Of a DNA stretch of 64,000 nucleotides, positions 26,503 to 36,500 are shown piece by piece. The notes under the pieces were generated by a model. It worked only from the letters and a program-made list of their open reading frames with translations. It was not told the DNA's origin and ran no database searches. Position numbers and translations under genes: made by a program. Position 1 is the stretch's first letter. Each line of letters begins with the position of its first letter. The stretch comes from CAZYQW01 sp964649825 (GTDB lineage: Bacteria > Planctomycetota > B15-G4 > JADJEK01): positions 1 to 64,000 of the forward strand of contig CAZYQW010000142.1 of NCBI GenBank assembly GCA_964649825.1, read 5' to 3'.

Positions 26503-29180
26503 TCCACCTCTCCGCGAGCCGGAGTTCACAGTATCGTGGGGTCATGCCCGACCCGACGACCGTTCGCGCCGAGCCGACCCCGACGTCGCGCGCCGCGAGG
26601 ACCCGCCCGCCGCGGAGCGGGCGCCTGCGGATCTACCTCGGCTACGCCGCGGGAGTGGGCAAGACCTTCTCGATGCTCACCGAGGCGCGCGTGCGGAGCG
26701 CCGCGGGAGTCGACGTGATCGTCGGGTGGATCTCGCCGCGGGCTCGCTCTGCGACTCGGGATCTGATCGCCGGCCTCGAGCGGCAACCCGAACCGGACTT
26801 CGATCTCGACGCCGCCGTCGCGCGGGCCCCCGAGCTGCTCGTGCTCGACGAGCTGGCTCATGAGAACCCGCCCGGTTCGCGGCACGCGCGGCGCTGGCAG
26901 GACGTGGAAGAGCTGCTCGCGACCGGAATCGACGTCTTCACCACCGCCGACGTGCAGCACCTCGAGAGCCTGAACGACGTCGTCGCGAGCATCACTGGGC
27001 GGCAGGAGCGCTCGACGGTTCCCGACCGCGTGTTCGACCGCGCGGACGAGATCGAGCTGATCGACGTGCCTCCCGACCAGCTCCTGCAACGGACCGACGG
27101 CGCGGGGAAGGAGACCGTCCGGCTCAAGCCCCAGCTCCACGCCCTCCGCGAGCTCGCGCTGCGCAAGAGCGCGGACCGAGTGCACGAGCAGGTCGCGGTG
27201 GCGCGCACGGGTTCTGCCGCGCGCCCCACGTGGGCGACCCGAGAGCAGCTCCTCGTCTGCGTCGGACCGAGTCCGACCTCCGCGAAGGTGATTCGGTCGG
27301 CGCGGCGCCTCGCCGTCGGCCTGCGGGGCGGCTGGATCGCCGCGGCCGTGGTGGGGCGGGGCGGGCGCCGTCTGCCCGCCGCCGAGAGTGCGCGTGTCGC
27401 GGCGCACCTCGAGCTCGCGGCCCGCCTGGGGGCGGAGACCGCCACGCTCGTGGGCCACGACGTCGCGCAGGAGCTCCTCGATTTCGCGGCCCGGCGAGCC
27501 GTGACGAAGATCGTCATGGGTCGGACCGGGCCGCCCCGCGTCCGCTTTCCGTTCCGGCGGCGCGGTCTCGTGGAGGAGCTGATCCGCCGGAGCGGAGCGG
27601 ACGTGGACGTGTACGTCGTGCGCGGCCTCGACGAGGACGACGCGGTCCCACCTCGTCCGGCGCGTCCCGTGGATCGCGACCGACGCTTCGCGGCACAGCT
27701 CGAGTCGGCCGCGACCATGATGCTCGCCACCGGCGTCGCGCTGGCGCTCTCCACCGTGCACCTCAGCCACGCGAACGTGGTGATGACACTGCTCCTCGGC
27801 GTCACCACCGCGGCGGCGCGGCGCGGCCTCGCCGCCGCGGCGACCGCATCGATTCTCGGCGTGCTGGCGTTCAACTTCTTCTTCACCGCGCCGCGCTTCA
27901 CGTTCGCGATGAGCGATCCGAACGACGTGTTCACGCTGGCGGTGATGCTCGTGATCGCCCTCACCGTGGGAGGACTCGCCGCGCGGCTGCGCAGCCACTC
28001 TCAGGTGACGCGCCGCGCGCTGCACAAGAGCGAGGCGCTCTTCCAGTTGAGCCGGCGCCTGGCGATGGCCGCGAACCGGCTGGACATCGTGCGGGCCGGG
28101 CGGGAGCAGCTCGCGGCGAGCCTTGCGGCCGACGTCGGCATCCTCCTGCCCGACGCGACCGGCGCGCTCCGCGCGGCGGAGGGCGGCGAGGCGACCTTCC
28201 TCGACGAGGACGGAGAGCGTGAGGCGGCTGAGTGGGTCTTCCGAAACGGCCGCGCGGCAGGACTCGGCACCGACACGCTGCCCGCCACCCGCGCCCTCTA
28301 CCTGCCGCTCGAGACCCCGGACGGCAGGGTCGGGGTGCTCGGCGTCCGGCCCGTGGCCGGCGAGTCGCTCGGCCCGGACCCGCGCCGGGTGGCGGAGACG
28401 TCCGCGTCCCAGATCGCGTTCGCGCTGCAGCGCGACGCGCTCGCGACGGAGACGCGCGCCGTCCTTCTCGCCGCCGAGACCGAGCGCACGCGTGCGACGA
28501 TCCTCAGCGCGATCTCCCACGACTTGCGCACTCCCCTCGCGACGATCAGCGGCGCCGGCAGCAGCCTGGTCGAGAGCGCAAACGACCTGTCCGAGGCGAC
28601 CCGCCACGATCTTGCCAGCACGATCTGCGAGGAATCGAGCCGCCTCTCCCGCCTCGTCGAGAACGTACTGCAGATGACGCGCCTGGAGTCCGGCGCCGTG
28701 AAGCCCGACCGCGTCCTCACGCCGATCGATGACGTCGTCGGGTCGGCGTTCGAACGTCTGAGGGGGCGCCTCGCGCGCGCGCGGGTGACTGTCGACCTGC
28801 CGGTCGACCTGCCGCTCGTGCCGATGGACGGGGTCTTGATCGAGCAGGTGCTGATCAACCTGATCGAGAACGCGCTCAACCATGCGGGACCGGACGTGCA
28901 CATCGTCCTGCGCGCGGGTGCCGACCCGAAGCACGCGTGGCTCGAGGTGGAGGACGATGGACCCGGCCTCGTTCCTGGATCCGCGGAGGTGGTCTTCGAG
29001 AAGTTCTTCCGCGCGGCGAGGCCCGAGCACGGCGCGCGCGGAGTCGGGCTTGGCCTCGCGATCTGCCGGGCCATCGCGCGCGCGCACGGCGGCGACGTGG
29101 AGGCGATGCCGGCGGCGAGCGGCGCGCGTTTCCGGCTGGTCCTTCCACGAGACGCCGAGGCGGCGAGGGATGACCCATGA
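26499..29180 (+). CDS. kdpD: KdpD-type potassium-responsive sensor histidine kinase
   Basis: 893 residues from ATG 26499 (4-bp overlap with trkH, AGGGAG upstream); ATG 26544 would give 878. Domains: KdpD N-domain (about 41-255) with Walker A GYAAGVGKTFSM; USP-like domain (about 255-395); four-helix DUF4118 membrane domain (about 410-510); GAF-like linker; HisKA with phosphoacceptor H674 in ISHDLRTPL; HATPase with NLIENALNHAG, DDGPGLV, GVGLGLAICR. It senses K+/turgor and phosphorylates KdpE. No kdpFABC genes occur in the window; the transport partner here is Trk, so its target promoter may be this operon. The kdpE start overlaps its stop by four bases. Confidence 0.94.
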   Translation: MIHLSASRSSQYRGVMPDPTTVRAEPTPTSRAARTRPPRSGRLRIYLGYAAGVGKTFSMLTEARVRSAAGVDVIVGWISPRARSATRDLIAGLERQPEPDFDLDAAVARAPELLVLDELAHENPPGSRHARRWQDVEELLATGIDVFTTADVQHLESLNDVVASITGRQERSTVPDRVFDRADEIELIDVPPDQLLQRTDGAGKETVRLKPQLHALRELALRKSADRVHEQVAVARTGSAARPTWATREQLLVCVGPSPTSAKVIRSARRLAVGLRGGWIAAAVVGRGGRRLPAAESARVAAHLELAARLGAETATLVGHDVAQELLDFAARRAVTKIVMGRTGPPRVRFPFRRRGLVEELIRRSGADVDVYVVRGLDEDDAVPPRPARPVDRDRRFAAQLESAATMMLATGVALALSTVHLSHANVVMTLLLGVTTAAARRGLAAAATASILGVLAFNFFFTAPRFTFAMSDPNDVFTLAVMLVIALTVGGLAARLRSHSQVTRRALHKSEALFQLSRRLAMAANRLDIVRAGREQLAASLAADVGILLPDATGALRAAEGGEATFLDEDGEREAAEWVFRNGRAAGLGTDTLPATRALYLPLETPDGRVGVLGVRPVAGESLGPDPRRVAETSASQIAFALQRDALATETRAVLLAAETERTRATILSAISHDLRTPLATISGAGSSLVESANDLSEATRHDLASTICEESSRLSRLVENVLQMTRLESGAVKPDRVLTPIDDVVGSAFERLRGRLARARVTVDLPVDLPLVPMDGVLIEQVLINLIENALNHAGPDVHIVLRAGADPKHAWLEVEDDGPGLVPGSAEVVFEKFFRAARPEHGARGVGLGLAICRAIARAHGGDVEAMPAASGARFRLVLPRDAEAARDDP

Positions 29181-29878
29181 GCGACGCGGCGCGTGTTCTC
29201 GTGATCGAGGACGAGGCCCCGATCCGCCGCTTCCTGAGAGCGTCGCTCGAGGCGTCCGGCTATCGCTACGAGGAGGCGGTGCGAGGCGACACGGGGATCG
29301 AGATGATCGCGTCTCAGCCGCCCGACGTCGTCGTTCTCGACCTCGGTTTGCCCGACGTGGACGGCATCGAGGTCATCCGCCGGCTGCGGGAATGGACGCC
29401 GGTCCCGATCCTCGTTCTCTCCGCGCGTGACCGTGAGGCGGTGAAGGTGGAAGCCCTCGACGCGGGCGCCGACGACTATCTGAGCAAGCCGTTCGGCGTC
29501 GGGGAGCTGCACGCTCGACTGCGCGTGCTCCTGCGGCGCGCCGCGGCCGCGAGCCGCCGCGGCGCGGAGCCGGCAAAGCTGTGCTTCGGGGAGCTGGAGA
29601 TCGACCTCGTTCGGCGACGCGTGCTGCGTCGCGAAACGGAGGTTCAGCTGACTCCGATCGAATACCGGCTCCTCGTGACGCTGGCTCGGCACGCGGGCAA
29701 GGTCCTCACGCATCGCCAGATCCTGCACGACGTGTGGGGTCCCAACGCGATCGACGAGCCGCACACGGTGCGCGTCCACGCCGCGAACCTGCGCCGCAAG
29801 ATCGAGGACGATCCCGCGCGGCCGATCTACCTCAGGACCGAGCAGGGCGTGGGCTACCGTTTCCGCGAAATCGACTGA
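29177..29878 (+). CDS. kdpE: KdpE-type OmpR-family response regulator
   Basis: 233 residues: receiver domain with acidic pocket E11/D12, phosphoacceptor D55 (VVVLDLGLPD), T/S in LVLSARD and K104 (YLSKPFG). A C-terminal winged helix follows (about 130-230) with LTPIEYRLLVTLARHAGKVLTH and TEQGVGYRF. The length is as E. coli KdpE (225). The ATG overlaps the kdpD stop. It ends the six-gene operon. It should activate K+-limitation genes; with no kdpFABC in the window, the Trk operon itself is the first candidate target. Confidence 0.95.
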   Translation: MSDAARVLVIEDEAPIRRFLRASLEASGYRYEEAVRGDTGIEMIASQPPDVVVLDLGLPDVDGIEVIRRLREWTPVPILVLSARDREAVKVEALDAGADDYLSKPFGVGELHARLRVLLRRAAAASRRGAEPAKLCFGELEIDLVRRRVLRRETEVQLTPIEYRLLVTLARHAGKVLTHRQILHDVWGPNAIDEPHTVRVHAANLRRKIEDDPARPIYLRTEQGVGYRFREID

Positions 29879-29932
29879 AGCACTCGTTCCTTCGCGCTCG
29901 GCGCGTCGAAGAGGCTCACCTCGTTCGACGGC

Positions 29933-29961
29933 TTGACGCGGCTCCTCCGTCGAGCCATACT
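29933..29961 (+). promoter_or_regulatory. sigma70-type promoter upstream of radical SAM gene
   Basis: TTGACG (29933-29938), a 17-bp spacer and CATACT (29956-29961) lie about 210 bp before the radical SAM start. Spacing is ideal and the -35 nearly consensus. The long leader has no clear structure. Confidence 0.5.
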
Positions 29962-30170
29962 TCAGCCCGGTGCTCCAACGAAGGACGGACCGAGATCGGC
30001 AAGGCAGCCCCCCCGACCCCCGCCTGGGGTTTCATCGGGGTTCCCGCGGCGCCAACGATGGTCGTCGATGACGTGAGTACCGATCCCCTCTCCCGGCGGC
30101 GCTCGTCGGCGACGTGATCGGACGTCTCGGATCGTGTTCGACCACCCCCTCCCTTCGAGGAACATCCGCC

Positions 30171-31715
30171 ATGCGCGTCCTTTTCATCCATGAGTACATC
30201 CCGCAGGAACCGCTCGGGATCATGTTCCTGTCGCGAGCGCTCAAGAACGCCGGGCACGAGACGCGCGCGTTGTTCCTCCCCGACAAGGACTGGATCGGCA
30301 AGATCAAGGAATACGATCCGCAAATGGTGGCGTTCTCCTACACCACCGGCATGCAGGACCTCGTCATGAGCTACACCAAGCTCGTGAAGGACGCCACGAA
30401 CGCGTTCGTCGTGCATGGCGGACCTCATCCCACGTTCGTGCCGGATCTGATCGAGCAGGGGCCGATCGACGCGGTGTGTCGCGGAGAGGGCGAGGTCGCG
30501 CTGGTGGAGCTCGCCAACCGCCTGGAGGCCGGCCAGGACCACGCCGACTGCCGGAACTTCTGGTTCCGCGTCAACGGGTCGATCCAAAAGAACCCGCAGC
30601 GGCCGATCATGACCGAGCAGGAGTACGAAGCCGTCGGCGCCCCGGACCGTGCGCTGGTGTACGACGCGGCACCCCTCTATCGCGACGCCCATCGCAAGGT
30701 GTTCATCACGATGCGCGGTTGTCCGATGGACTGCACCTTCTGCTTCCATCACGCGTGGCGCAAGAAGGTCTACGACGTGTCCAAGGTGGAGTACGTGCGC
30801 CGCCGCTCCGTCTCGGCGCTCATCGCCGAGGTCAACGCGGTGCGCGAGCAGCACCCGCTGCGGATGGCGCATCTCGTGGACGACATCTTCAACCTGCGGA
30901 ACGAGTGGCTCGAGGAGTTCGCCGACCGCTGGCCTCGCGAAGTGGGCCTGCCATTCGACTGCATCCTGATGGCCAACATGACGGTCGAGAAGCACATCAA
31001 GCACCTGAAGAAGGCGGGCTGCATCTACACCCGCATCGCCTTCGAGGCCGCCAATGATCAGATGCGCAACCAGGTGTACAAGAAGAACACGACCAAGACG
31101 CACCTGCTGAACGCGGCCAAATGGATCAAGCAAGAGGGTATTCGCCTCGGCTCGCTCAACATGGTCGGTGGACCCGGTGCGACGATCGAAGACGAGATCG
31201 AGACCCTCGATCTCAACATCCAGGCTCGCGTCGACCACCCGCTCGTGTCGCTGCTTCAGCCGTATCCGATGACCGACATCAACGAGATCACGGAGCAAAT
31301 GGGGTTCGCCACGGACACGTGGGACAAGTTCAACAGCCGGTTCAACCGTGCGCTGCCGATCAATCACCTGAACCGGCACGAGTTCGAGAACCTGCAGCGT
31401 TGGTTCCCCGTCGTGGTGCGTCATCCGCGCCTGAAGCCGCTGATGCGACGTATGATTCGGATCCGCTGGTTGGCGCCGGCGTACCTCTTGATGTACCTGC
31501 TGTACACCGAGATCCTCGCGGTCGAGCACAACAAGCTCTACAACGACGCACAGGGCCGCGGCGGCTTGCGGAACTCGATGACCTGCGACTTCGTCCGCCG
31601 GGTGGCGACGAAGGGTTGTCTCCGACTCTACGAGGCGGTGTTCGGCAAGGTCGCCAAGCGTTTTCGTGCGGCCACCGTCATGGGTGACGAGCGCATCACG
31701 TCGCACATGGAATGA
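30171..31715 (+). CDS. B12-binding radical SAM protein
   Basis: 514 residues. The N-terminal cobalamin-binding-like Rossmann domain (about 1-150) reads MRVLFIHEYIPQEP..., VHGGPHPTFVPD, CRGEGEVALVEL. The radical SAM barrel begins at residue 184 with C184-PMD-C188-TF-C191-FHH, the canonical CxxxCxxC. GGPGATIEDEIETL is the usual SAM-contact region. The C-terminus (420-514) has a hydrophobic amphipathic segment (WLAPAYLLMYLLYT), suggesting membrane association. Such proteins modify lipids, cofactors or natural products; the reaction is unknown. The start is ATG 30171 (GAGG 10 bp upstream). Codon use looks less extreme in G+C than its neighbours. Monocistronic, with a terminator at 31726. Confidence 0.9.
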   Translation: MRVLFIHEYIPQEPLGIMFLSRALKNAGHETRALFLPDKDWIGKIKEYDPQMVAFSYTTGMQDLVMSYTKLVKDATNAFVVHGGPHPTFVPDLIEQGPIDAVCRGEGEVALVELANRLEAGQDHADCRNFWFRVNGSIQKNPQRPIMTEQEYEAVGAPDRALVYDAAPLYRDAHRKVFITMRGCPMDCTFCFHHAWRKKVYDVSKVEYVRRRSVSALIAEVNAVREQHPLRMAHLVDDIFNLRNEWLEEFADRWPREVGLPFDCILMANMTVEKHIKHLKKAGCIYTRIAFEAANDQMRNQVYKKNTTKTHLLNAAKWIKQEGIRLGSLNMVGGPGATIEDEIETLDLNIQARVDHPLVSLLQPYPMTDINEITEQMGFATDTWDKFNSRFNRALPINHLNRHEFENLQRWFPVVVRHPRLKPLMRRMIRIRWLAPAYLLMYLLYTEILAVEHNKLYNDAQGRGGLRNSMTCDFVRRVATKGCLRLYEAVFGKVAKRFRAATVMGDERITSHME

Positions 31716-31725
31716 CGATCGGGAT

Positions 31726-31748
31726 CCGCGACACGCTCCTTGTCGCGG
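31726..31748 (+). terminator. hairpin after radical SAM gene
   Basis: CCGCGACA (31726-31733) pairs with TGTCGCGG (31741-31748) around a 7-nt loop, 10 bp after the radical SAM stop. Confidence 0.55.
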
Positions 31749-31877
31749 GGGAATGCGGGAGGAGCGAGGCCGTCCGTCGGCGGCCGAGCCCTCGGATTGC
31801 GCGTCTCGTTCTCTACGCTCGGGGAGCCGCTCGTCCTGCGAAGGGCGAGCGGCCGACCGGCGAGGAGAGGAACGCGC

Positions 31878-32675
31878 ATGAACACACGTTTGGATGGAGC
31901 CAGGCCGCCGGGTTGGCTGCGCGTGATCGTTCGAGCGATGGCGTGGATCGGAGGCCACGAGCTGGTGACGCTCGTGGTGCTCGCCGGCGTGGTCACCGCC
32001 ACGTGGGGGTTCGTCGAGATCGCCGAAGAGGTCTTCGAGGGAGAGACGCGTGAGATCGACCGCCGGCTCCTCCTGGCCCTCCGGGTGTCGAACGACCCGA
32101 GCGATCCGATCGGTCCACGCTGGGTGGAGGAGATGGGGCGAGACGTGACGGCGCTCGGCGGAACCGCCGTGCTCGTCCTCCTGACCGCGGCGGTCGCCGC
32201 GTTGCTGCTCCTCTCGGGGAGGGGGCGGGCGGCGTTGGTGGTGGTCGTCGCGGTGGCCGGCGGCCTGGGGGTCAGCATGCTCCTGAAGGCCGGGTTCCAG
32301 CGACCTCGACCAGAGCTCGTCCCGCACGGCTCGGTCGTCTACACGACGAGCTTCCCGAGCGGGCATTCCACTCTCGCGGCCGCGACGTACCTGACGCTCG
32401 CGGCGCTTCTGGCGCGGGTCTACGCGCGCCGCACGGTGAAGGCGTATCTCTTCGCCGCCGCCGCCTTCGTCACGTTCCTGGTCGGAGCCAGCCGGGTCTA
32501 TCTGGGCGTGCACTGGCCCACCGACGTGCTGGCGGGCTGGTCGATCGGCGCGGCCTGGGCGCTGGTGTGCTGGCTGCTGATGCGGCGGCTGCAGCGCGAG
32601 GGACGCGTCGAAGACGAGGGGGCCGCCGACGTCGAGGCGGCGGAACCAGGGACGACGAGCGCAGGGGCTCGCTGA
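31878..32675 (+). CDS. PAP2-family membrane phosphatase
   Basis: 265-residue membrane phosphatase of the phosphatidic-acid phosphatase type 2 / undecaprenyl-diphosphatase class. The three signature motifs are intact: KAGFQRPRP (C1), PSGHS (C2) and SRVYLGVHWPTD (C3). Five to six TM helices lie before an acidic C-terminal tail (EDEGAADVEAAEP). The start is ATG 31878 with GGAGAGGA upstream. Probable substrate: lipid phosphate or undecaprenyl diphosphate at the outer face. Convergent with the lipoprotein at 33279. Confidence 0.92.
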   Translation: MNTRLDGARPPGWLRVIVRAMAWIGGHELVTLVVLAGVVTATWGFVEIAEEVFEGETREIDRRLLLALRVSNDPSDPIGPRWVEEMGRDVTALGGTAVLVLLTAAVAALLLLSGRGRAALVVVVAVAGGLGVSMLLKAGFQRPRPELVPHGSVVYTTSFPSGHSTLAAATYLTLAALLARVYARRTVKAYLFAAAAFVTFLVGASRVYLGVHWPTDVLAGWSIGAAWALVCWLLMRRLQREGRVEDEGAADVEAAEPGTTSAGAR

Positions 32676-32694
32676 AGCGCTTCGGCGCGGCGCG

Positions 32695-33279
32695 TTAGAG
32701 GTCGTCGCCGCGGATGTCGATCGTGAGCAGGCCGAGGACCAAGTCGATCGCCTCGATGGGATCGACGCCGACGTCCGCCCCGACGAGCAGGACTTGAAGA
32801 CCGACGCCGATCTCGCCCGGGCCATAGTCCGGGCCATCCCACACGCGGTCGACCGAGTCCTCCGCCTCCGCGACGCCGAAACCCTCCCACGACTCCGACC
32901 CGATCGGCCACTTGATCTCCGGTCGGTTTCGCGGCCCGGGGAGGCCGACGTAGTACGTCTGGTAGCGACCGACGAAGAGGCTCACGATCCGCGTGACGCG
33001 GACGTCGACCGCGGCTCCGGGACCGAACCGAACGCGGGCCCGGACGACGTCGAAGACGTCGAGGAGACGATTCGGAACATAGAGCAGGATCGCCTCCCCG
33101 ACGGAGTGATCCTCGTCCACGTCGGGGTCGCCGTAGTCCGGATCGCCCGGATCGAGTTCATCGACGTCGACGACTGCGCGAAGTCCGTCGTCGGCGGAGG
33201 AGATCGACGAAGCACCCGAACCGACCACGCAGGCCGATGCCGGGAGGCAGAGGAGAAGGAGGGGAAGGACGGCTCTCAT
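32695..33279 (-). CDS. lipoprotein of unknown function
   Basis: 194 residues with a signal peptide and lipobox PASAC (Cys 17). After a Asp-rich linker comes the pattern LLYVPNRLLDVFDVVRARVRFGPGAAVDVRVTR, seen in uncharacterised envelope lipoproteins. No enzymatic motif. The start is ATG at 33277-33279. Convergent with the PAP2 gene and not obviously cotranscribed with the TPR gene upstream. Confidence 0.75.
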   Translation of the reverse strand: MRAVLPLLLLCLPASACVVGSGASSISSADDGLRAVVDVDELDPGDPDYGDPDVDEDHSVGEAILLYVPNRLLDVFDVVRARVRFGPGAAVDVRVTRIVSLFVGRYQTYYVGLPGPRNRPEIKWPIGSESWEGFGVAEAEDSVDRVWDGPDYGPGEIGVGLQVLLVGADVGVDPIEAIDLVLGLLTIDIRGDDL

Positions 33280-33501
33280 GGCGCGGGCTCACGAAGTAGT
33301 GACGTAGTGGGACGCCGCGTGCAAGCTCCGTGCCGCCGCGATCGGTCGGGGCCGCAGTTTCGCAACCGCGAGTGGATCCGCGATCACGGCACGCCATCAC
33401 GGCACGAATCGAACCTCACCGTCACGGGGCGGTCCTTGGGGTTTGTACAAATGACCGCTCGTCGCGCCGTCGTCACGGGTGGCCGACGCCGGAGTGCTCG
33501 C

Positions 33502-36500
33502 TCAGCGATCGAGCGCGCCCATGCGATCGAGCTGCGAATTCAGCTCCGCGGCGGGGTAGCCCTGCGCCGCCGCCTCGTCACGCAGCGCGGTGACCACGCG
33601 CTTCATGAGGTCGAGCGTACGATCGATCTCCTGCTTGCGCTCGCGCAGCGGTTTCAAGCGGGACTGGAGCGCCTTCTTCATACGGGGGTCGCCGCCGGTC
33701 GCCTGGATCTGGTCGATCTGGCGCTTCACCTCGACCCGCTCGGTCTCGGCCTCCGTGCGATGCCGAGCGAACGGCGCGAACGACTGCGCCACGCCGTCCT
33801 TCCACGAAGCGGTGCGGGGGGCATCGATCGCGGCGAGCGAGCCGCGGACCGAGATGGAGAGGAGGTTCTCCGTCGTGGCACCGACGCGGTCCGTGGTCCG
33901 GAGGTACGGCAGCCCGAGCTTGGTGCAAACCGCGGCGTAGCGCGCGTCCAGGTCGTCGGCTTTCCCCGTGAAGGGGGCCGGACCCGGTACGCCGGTTCGG
34001 CCGGCGAGGTCGGCCGCGAGTGCGTCGCGTGGGTAGCCGCTCTCGACGGCGAGCTTGCGCGCGCCCTCGACCGCGCGTGCCGCGCCCTCCGCGAGGGTCG
34101 CGTAGAGCGCGCCGTCGCCGCGGTCGCGCAACCGCGGGTCGGTCGGCCGGCGAGAACGAGATGCGCCCTCCTCCAGCCGCTGCCGTTCCTCGTCGAGCTG
34201 CTGCAGCGCGAACCGGACCTCCTCACGCCAGCGGTTCGACTTCGGGGTGCAGATCGCCTGCGCCGTCATCTGGAGCACGGCACGAAACGAGGCGCCGAGG
34301 TTCTGCGCGCGGCCGTCGTAGCGCATCGCCTCGAGCAGACCGCTCTCGCGGAGGAGCGCGTCGGTCGCCGCCGCGACCTTGTCGGGGTCGGGCGGGTGCC
34401 ACGCGTCCGAACGTTCGTCGCCGCGCTCGCGCGCGTCCTGCTCGCGCCGCGCGACCTCCTCCTGCAGCCTCGAGCCCTCCTCCTCGAGCTCCGGAAACGC
34501 TCCTTTCGACGGCCCGACGCCGAAGCGGCGGCGGGGCAGCGACTGCGCGTGCAGCTTCGCGGTCCGGTAGTCGCCCTCGTCCATCGCGGCCCGACAGAGA
34601 TGGACGTGCGCCCAGAGCTCCGGGCCGCGGAAGCGATCCGATTGGTAGCCGTTGATGCGGCTGGGCCCGTACTCGAACACGCGCGCGAGCAGCTCCTTGG
34701 CGCGCGCTCCCTCGCCGATCGACAGTGCCGCTTCCGCTGCGCGGATGCGGGCCCACGCGACGTGGACGAGGACCGGCTCGGCGGGATCGACGATGCCGGG
34801 CTCCGCGCCGGGCCGGGGCAGGAGGGCGCGCGGCAGCTCTTCGGTGTCCTGGCCGCGGGCGAGGCGCGGCTCGATCGCGACGATCGACTCGAACAGCGCT
34901 TGCGCGGCGCGCGCGCCGTCGTGGGCGTGCTCGAGGCGGCCGAGGCGATCGCGGACCCCGAGCCCGAGGCCGAGACGTTCGGTCGGGATCGGGCGCGCGT
35001 CGCCGATCGCGAGCGAGGTGCCATGCAGCTCGCACAAGGCGTCCTCGATTGCGAGGGCGCGCCGATACTCGGTCCGTGCGTCGTCGACCTTCGATTCGGC
35101 CTCGAGGCAGATCGCTCGATACGCCGGAGCGCGCGCGTCCGCCGGATCGCGACGCGCGGCCTCGTCGAGGAACGGCGTCGCGCCGCGGTACGCGGTGCGC
35201 TCGATCGCGCGCCACGCCGCCTGGAGCCACGGCGCCGCGGTCGTCTCGATGCAGTTCAGGCCCTCGCCGCGCGCCGTCAACGCCGCGGCCTCGTGGCCGA
35301 GCGCGGCTTCGGTCTCCGCGAGGCGGAACCAACCTTCGGCCTCGTCGGGAGCGAGCCTCGTTGCCTCCGCGAACGCGTCGCGCGCCGCAGTCTCCTCGCC
35401 GTGCCGGCGCGCGAGAACACCGCGCAGCACGGCGCCGAGCGCGGTGCCGGGCGACGCGTCCGCCGCGCGCTGGAGCTGCTCTTCGGCGAGCCGCAGGCAC
35501 TCCTCGGCCTCGCGTTCCAGGTGCGCGGCGCGCGCGAGCTCGCTCTGGGAGGGGTGACGCCAGGTCGTCGTCGTCACCTCGTAGTCACCCTCGACGTGCG
35601 TCTCCGAGCCGACGATCGTCGGCGTGCGCAGGGCGGCGGCGAACTGTCGCTTCTGCGCGGCGGCGACCTCCATCACCTGGGAGAGCAGGCGCAGCACGCG
35701 GGGGTCGTCCGGCGCCTGGCGCAGCGCACGCTTCAGCAACGTCTCGGCGTCGGAGTACTGCAGGTTCCACATTCGGAGCGCGGCCTTGACCACGAGCGCG
35801 CGCACGTGGTCGGGGTCGTGACTCAACGCCTGGTCGCACAGCTCCTCGGCGCGGGCGAGCTCGCGTTCCTGGCCGGCTGCCGTCTGCCAGCGAAGCAGGC
35901 GGGCAATGCCGCGGGGCTCGACGCGCTCGCGGGGTACGTCGACGTTCTCATAGAGGTAGGAGGCGAGGGCGGCGAGGGTGTCGGGTCGATCGGGGGCGGC
36001 GCGGACGTCGTCCTCGAGCTTGCGCAGGCCGTCCTGGTACGACTCGTCGTGGCGTCGTCGCACGGAGAGGGCGGCGCGGACCGCCTGTCGCGTCGCGTCG
36101 CCGCTCGCGCGCGCGCCGGACTCGATCGCCTTGTCGATCCCGGCGCGCTGCTCCTTCGCGACGTCGGGCCAGTGCGCGGCGAGGACGGAGAGGTCGGCAC
36201 GCGCGCGGATCGCGTCGCCCATCCGCGCCGCGGCCAACGCCCGCCCGACGTAGGCGAGCGTGAACGTGGTGTCGAACGTGATGGCGCGGGTGTAGAGCGT
36301 CCGCGCGGTGTACGGATCGCCGAGCGCGAGCCGGCAGCCGGCCTGGTAGTAGACGACGCGGGCATCCTCCGGCCACGCGGCGAACGCGCGCTCGACGTCC
36401 GCCGCCGCGCCGGTCCAGTCGCCGGCGTTCGCGCGCTTCTGCCCGCGGCGCCACGCCGCCTGCAGCGCGTCGCCACCCGCGCTCGCGCGCTCGACGAACT

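Noticed and set aside
33442..33451. Palindrome TTTGTACAAA between the lipoprotein and TPR genes
   Set aside because: AT-rich and striking, but it lies 160 bp upstream of the lipoprotein start with no other support.
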